Assembly: GCA_021797515.1 (NCBI GenBank)
Contig: JAJZZP010000127.1
Location: 1-64,000 of the forward strand
Reading direction: 5' to 3'
From: Bacillota bacterium
Lineage (GTDB): Bacteria > Bacillota > Sulfobacillia > Sulfobacillales > Sulfobacillaceae
Length of the DNA: 64,000 nt
The position numbers and the translations under genes are program-made. The notes beneath the pieces are model-generated. The model was not told the origin of the DNA. It saw only the letters and a list, made by a program, of their open reading frames with translations, and ran no database searches. This document shows, piece after piece, positions 26,082 through 33,053 of this stretch. Positions within the stretch are counted from its first letter, which is position 1. Every line of letters begins with the position of its first letter.

Positions 26082-26963
26082 TTGGTCAACGGAATTCTGA
26101 CACTAGCCATGAGTCTAGAGATGGACAGTGCTTTGTTGTGGCTCACCTCCCGATTCTTAGGGATTCGACTTTCTCGTTTTCGAATTGCCGTCGGTGCGGC
26201 AGTAGGTACACTTCCTACTCTATGGGTATTGCTAACACAAAATCTTTATTCCGTTCCCTGGGGAATCGCCATAATTTGGCCAACCTTCATGTTGACGGCT
26301 TCATTTGCCCCGCTGCCCCGCCGTTATTGGTTCACCAGTTATGTCGCATTGCTGTGTGGTACGGTGCTGGCAGCCGGCATCGGACTCTTTATGGTTACTT
26401 GGGCAACCCATCTGTTTCCAGACGTTTCGGTTATCGTCTGGCTCTTGGTAGCATTGCCAATGGTGCTTCTAGGGATTGCTTGGTGGCTGCCTGTTTGGCG
26501 GCGCACACCATCAGATGTGACGGGAGAAATTCGCCTAGTGTTGGAAGACAAAAGGCTATCCGTACGAGTGTTATGGGATTCCGGCAATCAACTGCGCGAT
26601 CCAGTGTTGCGGCGGCCCGTCGTTGTGTTAGACACCAATTCCGTTATTGAATGGCTGCCGGAAGACATCTTAGGGTGGGTGGTAGATACTACTCGCGGCC
26701 AGTTAACAGCGCCTCCTCCAGCGTGGCGCGACAGGTTAGGGGTAATTTCGTTTCATTCGCTAGGGGGCAACGGCCGATTGCCAATAGTGGCTGTGGATTA
26801 TGCCGAGGGATACCTAAATGGGCGTTGGTATCGCTTGGTGCCGGTTTTCGCCGGCTTTAGCGCTAACCCTGTGGCTGGTGATGGTGCATATCAGGCGCTA
26901 TGCAATCCGTCTGCGGTCACAGCGATGAATCAGGAGGCTATGAAAGAGGGGGTGGGAGCATGA
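26082..26963 (+). CDS. spoIIGA: Sporulation sigma-E processing peptidase SpoIIGA
   Basis: 293 aa. A membrane aspartic protease that cleaves pro-sigma-E in the mother cell. The N-terminal half has five hydrophobic helices and the C-terminal half is a pepsin-like domain with the catalytic Asp166 in [11 protein letters not shown] choose TTG 26082, 6 nt after GGGGGA, because it gives the normal length; the frame stays open upstream to 26004 but that part is not membrane-like. The last codons overlap sigE by 4 nt, the order found across spore formers. Confidence 0.92.
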   Translation: MVNGILTLAMSLEMDSALLWLTSRFLGIRLSRFRIAVGAAVGTLPTLWVLLTQNLYSVPWGIAIIWPTFMLTASFAPLPRRYWFTSYVALLCGTVLAAGIGLFMVTWATHLFPDVSVIVWLLVALPMVLLGIAWWLPVWRRTPSDVTGEIRLVLEDKRLSVRVLWDSGNQLRDPVLRRPVVVLDTNSVIEWLPEDILGWVVDTTRGQLTAPPPAWRDRLGVISFHSLGGNGRLPIVAVDYAEGYLNGRWYRLVPVFAGFSANPVAGDGAYQALCNPSAVTAMNQEAMKEGVGA

Positions 26964-27703
26964 TTCAACAAATTCACCGGGATTTTCCTGGGCGATGGGC
27001 ATTTCGTGTTGCCGTCGCCGTCCGTCGCTGGTTGGGTCTTATTCCCGACATCGATGATGTCCATTACATTGGTTCGAGCGAAGCACTGCCACCGCCACTA
27101 AGTTTTGACGAGGAAGCCAATCTCTTGATGTCTTTAAGCCATGGGGACATCGCCGTGCGGTCAGTGTTAATTGAACGGAATCTGCGACTAGTGGTGTATA
27201 TTGCACGAAAGTTTGAAAACACCGGGGTAGGCATTGAAGACTTGGTCTCCATTGGTACTATTGGACTCATCAAGGCAGTTAACACCTTCAACGTGGAGAA
27301 GCGAATTAAATTAGCCACTTATGCATCAAAATGCATCGAAAATGAGATTCTAATGTATTTGCGACGCAATTCGCGTTTGCGCTCTGAAGTATCGTTTGAT
27401 GAACCGTTAAATGTTGACTGGGACGGTAACGAGTTACTGTTGTCGGATGTGTTGGGCACAGAGGGTGACATCATTTATAAACGGTTGGAGGAAGAAGTGG
27501 ATCGATCGTTGTTGCGCGGTGCGTTGAATAAATTGAATGGGCGTGAGCGACGCATTATGGAGTTAAGGTTTGGTCTTAGCGATGGTAACGAGCGAACTCA
27601 AAAAGAGGTGGCAGATTCCTTAGGAATTTCGCAATCGTACATTTCGCGGTTGGAAAAACGCATCATAAAACGGCTCCAAAAAGAATTTCGCCGTATGGAT
27701 TGA
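26960..27703 (+). CDS. sigE: RNA polymerase sporulation sigma factor sigma-E
   Basis: 247 aa, mother-cell-specific sigma factor made as an inactive precursor. The first 30 or so residues are the amphipathic pro-sequence ([13 protein letters not shown]); the conserved stretch around [12 protein letters not shown] marks the SpoIIGA cleavage region. Region 2 includes [32 protein letters not shown] and [14 protein letters not shown]; region 4 ends with the helix-turn-helix [23 protein letters not shown] 26960 overlaps spoIIGA (ATGA). Confidence 0.97.
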   Translation: MIQQIHRDFPGRWAFRVAVAVRRWLGLIPDIDDVHYIGSSEALPPPLSFDEEANLLMSLSHGDIAVRSVLIERNLRLVVYIARKFENTGVGIEDLVSIGTIGLIKAVNTFNVEKRIKLATYASKCIENEILMYLRRNSRLRSEVSFDEPLNVDWDGNELLLSDVLGTEGDIIYKRLEEEVDRSLLRGALNKLNGRERRIMELRFGLSDGNERTQKEVADSLGISQSYISRLEKRIIKRLQKEFRRMD

Positions 27704-27739
27704 TATCACCAATACTATTAGAAAAATCAGGATTTACCA

Positions 27740-27775
27740 ATCACTAGCCCGCATTGAACGGGCTAGTGATTTTTG
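27740..27775 (+). terminator. Rho-independent terminator after sigE
   Basis: A perfect 12-bp stem ATCACTAGCCCG (27740-27751) with CGGGCTAGTGAT (27759-27770), loop CATTGAA, followed by TTTTTG. It ends the spoIIGA-sigE transcript before sigG. Confidence 0.93.
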
Positions 27776-27997
27776 TCCGTCAATAATCTCGGGAGAAGGA
27801 TTAAGACCTCATCGCATCCACATTATGGAACACAAAACGCGCGATAAGTGCATCGTTGGACCATGTGCTTAGGGACGCTGCTGACCATTCAACACCGGTT
27901 CGAGTGCCAATTTCTGGGCCTGGTATAGCAAAGGTGCTATTTGGTGATACTTGAGTTGTGAGTCGGTCGACGGCTCCGGGGAGGGACATCATAGTAT

Positions 27998-28771
27998 ATG
28001 CCGCTCAACAAGGTAGAAATCCCTGGCGTCAACACTGCCAAACTGCCGGTGCTAACCAATGTCAAAATGAGGGAACTTTTTGCCGCAATGCAGGCAGGCG
28101 ATATCGGGGCCCGTGACCAACTTATCAATGGCAATTTACGGCTAGTATTAAGTGTGATTCAACGGTTTCAAAACCGTGGGGAACATAGCGATGATTTGTT
28201 TCAAGTCGGTTGCATCGGGTTAATGAAAGCTATTGACAATTTTGATCTGGGACAAAACGTGAAGTTTTCCACGTACGCAGTGCCCATGATTATCGGAGAA
28301 ATTCGGCGATATCTGCGCGACAATAATCCGATTCGGGTCAGTCGGTCGCTTAGAGATATAGCATACAAAGCGCTGCAGGTGCGTGATGGGTTGGTACACA
28401 AATTTTCCAAGGAGCCGACAATTAGTGAAATAGCGCAAGAACTGTCGGTTCCGCGTGAAGAAGTCCTATATGCATTGGATGCGATTCAAGAGCCAATGTC
28501 ATTGTTTGAACCGATTTACCATGATGGCGGAGATCCGATTTATGTCATGGACCAGATCAGTGATGAAAAAAATCATGATCGCAATTGGCTAGAAGGCATT
28601 GCTATCCGAGAAGCAATGCGGCGCTTAAATGACCGAGAACGGATGATCCTGACAATGCGGTTTTTTGATGGCAAAACTCAGATGGAGGTTGCCGAAGAAA
28701 TTGGGATTAGTCAGGCACAGGTTTCTCGATTGGAAAAGGGTGCATTGAGTCACATGCGAAAGTACATGTGA
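27998..28771 (+). CDS. sigG: RNA polymerase sporulation sigma factor sigma-G
   Basis: 257 aa, late forespore sigma factor. N-terminal VEIPGVNTAKLPVL is the conserved sigma-G start that in Bacillus includes residues bound by the anti-sigma factor. Region 2 has DDLFQVGCIGLMKAIDNFD, region 3 has PTISEIAQELSV, and region 4 has TQMEVAEEIGISQAQVSRLEK. It lies separately behind the sigE terminator with 220 nt of upstream DNA, fitting a promoter of its own, although I could not pick a convincing sigma-F/G promoter by eye. Confidence 0.97.
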   Translation: MPLNKVEIPGVNTAKLPVLTNVKMRELFAAMQAGDIGARDQLINGNLRLVLSVIQRFQNRGEHSDDLFQVGCIGLMKAIDNFDLGQNVKFSTYAVPMIIGEIRRYLRDNNPIRVSRSLRDIAYKALQVRDGLVHKFSKEPTISEIAQELSVPREEVLYALDAIQEPMSLFEPIYHDGGDPIYVMDQISDEKNHDRNWLEGIAIREAMRRLNDRERMILTMRFFDGKTQMEVAEEIGISQAQVSRLEKGALSHMRKYM

Positions 28772-28807
28772 ACGACCCTGGGTTGAATCAACAAGGAGAT
28801 TGAAGTC

Positions 28808-29458
28808 GTGATGTGGTTGAAACAAGTGCTGGTAGCCGTATTATCTTTAGGATTTCTGTTGAATGTTGCCCCTGGACCGGAAGTCGGCGTCACAACAACT
28901 CACGCCATTAGCACACGCATTGTGACGCCAAAGGTGATCCGATTTCGGGTGATTGCCAACTCGGACAATCCCATTGATCAAGCCGTGAAATTGGATGTGC
29001 GCGATGCGGTTCTCCGTGTATTAGAACCTCGGCTCGATCAGGTAACTACCTTTGCTCAAGCGCAAAGTGTCCTGAAAAAAATGGATCAACAAGTCCTTAA
29101 GGTGGCCAACCAGGTCTTGAAGTCGCAAAAAGTCCCTTATCAGGCGCGAGTTACCCTGGGAACCACAGCATTCCCTACCAAAGTGTATGGGAGTTGGGTG
29201 TTGCCTGCAGGACGTTATACGGCTTTGCTGGTGACTCTAGGCCGAGGTGATGGCCATAATTGGTGGTGTGTCCTCTTTCCCTCACTGTGTTTCATCGATA
29301 TGGGAAACGCGGTGGCCGTGCCTTATCGTGCCACGCTAACAAAGCCCGCTCCGTTACCGCAGCAGATGGTGCCCAGTTCATCGGATTCGGGCACCGGACA
29401 CATTGCAGTGTCGTGGTTGCCACCAAACTTCATTCGCCATTTGATTCGGTGGCTTTAG
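28808..29458 (+). CDS. spoIIR: Stage II sporulation protein R (SpoIIR)
   Basis: 216 aa secreted forespore signal that activates SpoIIGA across the septum. It has an N-terminal signal peptide (about residues 1-22), then RFRVIANSDNPIDQAVKLDVRDAV and the signature YGSWVLPAGRYTALLVTLGRG followed by NWWCVLFPSLCF. GTG 28808 has AAGGAGAT at 28793-28800; ATG 28811 is an alternative. Its position just after sigG places signal, protease and both sigma factors within 3.4 kb. Confidence 0.92.
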   Translation: MMWLKQVLVAVLSLGFLLNVAPGPEVGVTTTHAISTRIVTPKVIRFRVIANSDNPIDQAVKLDVRDAVLRVLEPRLDQVTTFAQAQSVLKKMDQQVLKVANQVLKSQKVPYQARVTLGTTAFPTKVYGSWVLPAGRYTALLVTLGRGDGHNWWCVLFPSLCFIDMGNAVAVPYRATLTKPAPLPQQMVPSSSDSGTGHIAVSWLPPNFIRHLIRWL

Positions 29459-29687
29459 GGTAAGTTTCGCACCTTAGCACCAGTAAGATTCCGGTCGGTC
29501 TTATCCCCTATGCGGCGATCGACCCCATGCCGCGCCATGTTCGATTCCCATTGCCGTGTGAGGCAGCCACTGGTGGCAGTCGTGCGCTCATTCAAACCAA
29601 AATCGTGGGTTGGAGACTAAAAGCTTAACTTGTCTACCATTCTAGGGCTTTAGGCCTGAACATATGGTGAAAACGGGGGGATTTCTC

Positions 29688-29939
29688 ATGGTGAAAACCT
29701 CCGAATTTCGGACAAAGGACGTAGTGAATGTCACCGACGGGCGACGCCTGGGATTTATCGGCGACTTGGAGTTGGATTTAGAGCATGGCCGGGTTAAATC
29801 AGTTGTAATATTGGGAAACGGTCGCTTTATGGGGCTATTGGGAAGAGAACGTGATACTGTAATCGATTGGACCCATATTCGGAAAATTGGTCATGATGTG
29901 ATTCTAGTGGAAATTTCGGCTGACGAAGTTCTAGGGTAG
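29688..29939 (+). CDS. YlmC/YmxH-family sporulation protein (PRC-barrel)
   Basis: 83 aa. A PRC-barrel-like small protein with RTKDVVNVTDGRRLGFIGDLELDLEHGRV and IDWTHIRKIGHDVILVE, as in the YlmC/YmxH family found near sporulation and sepF-region genes. Biochemical role unknown. The start at ATG 29688 is preferred because GGGGGG at 29675-29680 is 7 nt away. A near-identical ATGGTGAAAAC sequence at 29664 forms an in-frame upstream candidate without a ribosome site. A terminator follows at once. Confidence 0.8.
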   Translation: MVKTSEFRTKDVVNVTDGRRLGFIGDLELDLEHGRVKSVVILGNGRFMGLLGRERDTVIDWTHIRKIGHDVILVEISADEVLG

Positions 29940-29975
29940 ATAAGACGCCCCAAATGGGGGCGTCTTATCTATTTT
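29939..29975 (+). terminator. Rho-independent terminator after the ylmC-like gene
   Basis: A 13-bp perfect stem GATAAGACGCCCC (29939-29951) with GGGGCGTCTTATC (29957-29969), loop AAATG, followed by TATTTTG. It begins inside the stop codon of the preceding gene. Confidence 0.92.
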
Positions 29976-30062
29976 GTTACCCATTTCTGCCAGCGACTAA
30001 CCCGTCAAAATGCAAACCATATGGCATAATGGAAGGCACAAACCAAACAGGGGGAAATGGCA

Positions 30063-30845
30063 ATGCGTTGGTACCTGGACCCTGCTACCAAAAATTGGGT
30101 ATGGGATACACCTACTTCGGTATCGGCTTGGGTGACCACCAGGTCTGGCGGCGTTAGTCATCCGCCTTTAGACTCCCGCAACATATCGTATAATGTGGGC
30201 GACTTGCCTTTTGCGGTAAAAGAGAATCGTCGGCGCTCGGTTCCCCGCCTTAACCAGTTAATCATGGCACAGCAAGTGCATCAAGCTCAGACGGAGTGGG
30301 TAGGTCAGGCCGACGCCGGCCGAGGTGCGTTAGAGGCCTCCTCAGCCATTGCGGGAGCAGACGGGTTGGTGACGGATAGCGAAACCGTCGTGCTGGGTAT
30401 GGGCTTTGCCGACTGTGTCCCGATATTTTTTTCTGATGTCACAGGGACCGCGATTGGAATCGTGCATGCGGGATGGCGGGGAACCGTATCCGGGGTTCAA
30501 CTGGGGGCACTGGAATCTTTCCGGCAGCACGGGTGGGAGCCTGATGAGATGCTGGTGGGCATTGGCCCTGCTATCGGGCCTTGTTGCTACGAGGTGGACA
30601 TCCAAGTGGCTGAGCGGGTGCGGATTGCAGTGGGGGGCAGTGAAACACTCATTGTGGGGCGGGATCCGGATCATTTTTATTTGGATTTGTGGGAAACCAA
30701 TCGCTTGATGCTGGAACGTGCGGGGATTCCAGCCGCTCACATTACCATTTTAAAACGATGCACGGCGTGTCATCCCGAGGAATTTTTTTCTCATCGCCGA
30801 GATCGGGGCCGCACAGGCCGCATGGGGGGATTTATATGTCGGTAA
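30063..30845 (+). CDS. pgeF: PgeF-family peptidoglycan editing factor / purine nucleoside phosphorylase (YlmD, DUF152)
   Basis: 260 aa. The DUF152/laccase-domain family has been shown in some species to act on purine nucleosides and to edit mis-made muropeptide precursors. Zn ligands are in the conserved blocks QQVHQA (His), GFADCVPIFF (Cys) and HAGWRGTVSG (His); GPAIGPCCYEV is the family signature. ATG 30063 is 8 nt from AGGGGG (30049-30054), better than ATG 30057. It overlaps yggS by 10 nt, the same ylmD-ylmE order as in Bacillus. Confidence 0.92.
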   Translation: MRWYLDPATKNWVWDTPTSVSAWVTTRSGGVSHPPLDSRNISYNVGDLPFAVKENRRRSVPRLNQLIMAQQVHQAQTEWVGQADAGRGALEASSAIAGADGLVTDSETVVLGMGFADCVPIFFSDVTGTAIGIVHAGWRGTVSGVQLGALESFRQHGWEPDEMLVGIGPAIGPCCYEVDIQVAERVRIAVGGSETLIVGRDPDHFYLDLWETNRLMLERAGIPAAHITILKRCTACHPEEFFSHRRDRGRTGRMGGFICR

Positions 30846-31528
30846 TCGCATCAAATATTCAACGAATTCGGGACATCATTGATCGGATGCATCCGGATCA
30901 TGCGGTAGCGATTATGGCGGTCACCAAGAACCGGACACGGCAAGAGGCTGACGAGGCGATTAATCGAGGAGTGGACTTGGTCGGGGAAAATCGTGTTCAG
31001 GAGTCTATCGCGAAATGGATTCCAAGACCCTCGGTTCCCTTGCATCTGATTGGACATCTGCAAACTAACAAGGTAAAATATGCCATAGATCATTTCGATG
31101 CGGTCGACTCCCTAGACAGCGAAAAAATTGCGGAACAGCTAAACCGGCGTTTGGCCGAACAATCTCGTGGTACGTTTAAAGTTATGCTTCAAATCAACGC
31201 CGGGATGGAAGAGAGCAAGACAGGTTTTCCGCCACATTGCGATGTCGTGCGAAATTTTCTATTACAGGCTTCAAAGTGGCCACATTTAGAATTTATTGGT
31301 ATCATGGCATTATTTCCACGTGCGATCGACACGTCGGAGCAAGAAAAAGAAAAAGTTCGTAAATTGATGAAGGAAACTGGGGAATTATGGCGAATGTGTC
31401 AGTTAGAAGGCTTCCCTTGGGCGCCCCTGACCACATTGTCAATGGGGATGAGCGAGGATTACGAATGGGCAATTGATGCCGGAAGTACCTTGATACGGGT
31501 GGGGACCAGTATTTTTGGCCCTCGGTGA
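30836..31528 (+). CDS. YggS/PROSC-family pyridoxal-phosphate homeostasis protein (YlmE)
   Basis: 230 aa single-domain fold-type III PLP-binding protein that buffers PLP; no catalytic reaction is established. The PLP lysine is in IMAVTKNRTRQE, followed by VGENRVQE, HLIGHLQTNKVK and the C-terminal LSMGMSEDYEWAIDAGSTLIRVGTSIFG. ATG 30836 has a GGGGGGA site 6 nt upstream. It lies between pgeF and sepF as in Bacillus. Confidence 0.94.
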   Translation: MSVIASNIQRIRDIIDRMHPDHAVAIMAVTKNRTRQEADEAINRGVDLVGENRVQESIAKWIPRPSVPLHLIGHLQTNKVKYAIDHFDAVDSLDSEKIAEQLNRRLAEQSRGTFKVMLQINAGMEESKTGFPPHCDVVRNFLLQASKWPHLEFIGIMALFPRAIDTSEQEKEKVRKLMKETGELWRMCQLEGFPWAPLTTLSMGMSEDYEWAIDAGSTLIRVGTSIFGPR

Positions 31529-31563
31529 TTGGATACGTAGGGATAAAAGAGGAGGGAATAGAT

Positions 31564-32001
31564 TTGAAGTCTAATTTGGTAAGCAAGTTTTTAAACTTTG
31601 TGGGTTTGGAAGAAGTTGAGGGTGAGCCTTATGAGGTTGAGGAAACGGCTGCGGCGTCCGATTGGGAAGACGAAGTGCCGAAAAAACGTCGGGGTGGAGT
31701 GGTGAGCTTGCCTGCGTCGAGGGGCATGCGGGTGGTGGTGATGCATCCGCGAACATTAGAGGACGGCCAAGCGATTGCTGACCAAGTCAAAGGGCGTCGA
31801 CCAGTCATTGTGAATTTAGATTTAGCGGAAGAAAAAGCGGGGCAACGATTGCTAAATTTCCTTTCTGGGGTTGCGTATGCCGTGGACGGCGGGCTACGTA
31901 AGGTCGGAGATAACATCTTTTTGGTAACTCCTAGTAATATTGAAGTCGCCAGCGAGGACCAAGAAGAGACTCCGGGATGGATGCGTGGATTGTCTAAGTG
32001 A
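31564..32001 (+). CDS. sepF: Cell division protein SepF
   Basis: 145 aa. SepF binds FtsZ and the membrane and aligns Z-ring filaments. The N-terminal amphipathic helix (LVSKFLNFVGL) is followed by an acidic linker and the core domain (VVVMHPRTLEDGQAIADQVKGRRPVIVNLD, then QRLLNFLSGVAYAVDGGLRKVG). A TTG at 31564 with GAGGAGGGA upstream gives the canonical MKSNLVSK start; the in-frame ATG 31525 overlaps yggS and lacks support. It overlaps yggT by 4 nt. Confidence 0.93.
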   Translation: MKSNLVSKFLNFVGLEEVEGEPYEVEETAAASDWEDEVPKKRRGGVVSLPASRGMRVVVMHPRTLEDGQAIADQVKGRRPVIVNLDLAEEKAGQRLLNFLSGVAYAVDGGLRKVGDNIFLVTPSNIEVASEDQEETPGWMRGLSK

Positions 32002-32288
32002 CGGCGATTTTGTATCATTTGGCTCAAACCGTTAACATTTTGCGAGACTTGTTTTTTGTCATCCTTATGGTGCGTATTATTGCATCATATGTGCCACCTA
32101 GGGCGGAAGGGATATGGTCTTTTGCGGCGACCATTTCCTATCGGTTTACTGAACCAGTATTGGCTCCCATCCGTCGCAGGGTACCTTTGGTGGGGATGAT
32201 GGACCTGTCTCCGCTCATTGCGTTGTTTTTGGTAGATATTGCGGGGTATGTTTTGGTGAGATTATTAATGGGATTGACGACGCTGTAA
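31998..32288 (+). CDS. YggT-family membrane protein (YlmG)
   Basis: 96 aa with two transmembrane segments (about residues 10-32 and 68-92) and the YggT signature RIIASYVPP then TEPVLAPIRRRVPLVGMMDLSPLIALFL. Family members occur next to sepF and divIVA across bacteria and plastids; function is unsettled, with links to division and ion homeostasis. The GTG start overlaps the sepF stop. Confidence 0.9.
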   Translation: MTAILYHLAQTVNILRDLFFVILMVRIIASYVPPRAEGIWSFAATISYRFTEPVLAPIRRRVPLVGMMDLSPLIALFLVDIAGYVLVRLLMGLTTL

Positions 32289-32306
32289 CGGGAGCGGAGG
32301 ATTTGT

Positions 32307-32771
32307 ATGCCATTGACACCTCTTGACATTGTCAACAAGGAGTTTAAACACGGGTTCCGTGGATACAGTGAGGACGAGGTCAACGAGTTTTTGGACGAAA
32401 TCGTTAGAGATTACGAGGCACTGATTCGGGAAAACGATGAACTAAAAGAAAACACGTCAGGGATGACGGAACGGCTTGAACAGTACCGTAAACTAGAGGC
32501 GACCTTGCAAAACACCTTGGTGGTGGCACAGCAAACTGCCGAAGAAGTTAAGATGGCGGCACGCAAAGAGGCGGAGTTAATTGTTCGCGAAGCGGAGTCT
32601 AAGGCTCAGGAGATTATTAATCAGGCGGAAGAGCGAAGTCGTGACGCTATGAGAGAACTTGACCAACTTCGTAAGGAAACAGAAAAGTACCGGGTTCAGG
32701 TCAAAAGTGTCCTGGAATCCCAGCTCTCTATTTTGAATCAAGGATTTGACGGATTCGCCAACAGTGATTAG
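32307..32771 (+). CDS. divIVA: Cell division/polarity protein DivIVA
   Basis: 154 aa. DivIVA binds curved membrane at poles and septa. The N-terminal membrane-binding motif is PLTPLDIVNKEFKHGFRGYSEDEVNEFLDEI; the rest is a long coiled coil rich in Glu, Lys, Gln and Arg (about residues 35-140). The distance to the ileS leader is short, and no strong terminator is seen after the gene. Confidence 0.95.
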   Translation: MPLTPLDIVNKEFKHGFRGYSEDEVNEFLDEIVRDYEALIRENDELKENTSGMTERLEQYRKLEATLQNTLVVAQQTAEEVKMAARKEAELIVREAESKAQEIINQAEERSRDAMRELDQLRKETEKYRVQVKSVLESQLSILNQGFDGFANSD

Positions 32772-32795
32772 AGTGTGATAAAATGGGAGATAATT

Positions 32796-33040
32796 GCAGA
32801 AGTAAAGCGATGAACGGGACCAATGACGAGACAATGGCCCCAGAGAGCAGGCGGTTGCTGCGAGCCTGTGCTAAGCTCGTCTAAGATCACCCGGGAGCGC
32901 CTTCATGACGTCTTAATTGGATTAGTAAAGGCCGGGTCGCGCTCGTTACCGCGCTTTGAGTGCCGCACGTCGGTGTGGAACCAAGGGTGGTACCGCGCAT
33001 CTGCGTCCCTTGCCAAATGGCAAGGGTCTATTTTTATTTC
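32796..33040 (+). promoter_or_regulatory. T-box leader (isoleucine specifier) controlling ileS
   Basis: The conserved T-box sequence AAGGGTGGTACCGCG lies at 32983-32997, and a terminator stem CCCTTGCC/GGCAAGGG (33007-33014/33019-33026) with a T-rich tract follows. Stem I can be drawn: CGGG paired with CCCG at the base, GACGAG with CTCGTC above. The specifier loop TAAGATCA leaves ATC (32886-32888), an Ile codon, unpaired. Uncharged tRNA-Ile should stabilise the antiterminator. The whole leader is open in the ileS frame, so a naive start call would wrongly include it. Confidence 0.93.
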
Positions 33041-33053
33041 CGGGGGGATAGCA

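Noticed and set aside
27801-27992. 63-codon minus-strand frame between sigE and sigG
   Set aside because: No ribosome site and no family; it occupies the expected sigG promoter region.
32823-33053. N-terminal extension of IleRS
   Set aside because: The extension is the T-box leader; the family start aligns with TTG 33054.
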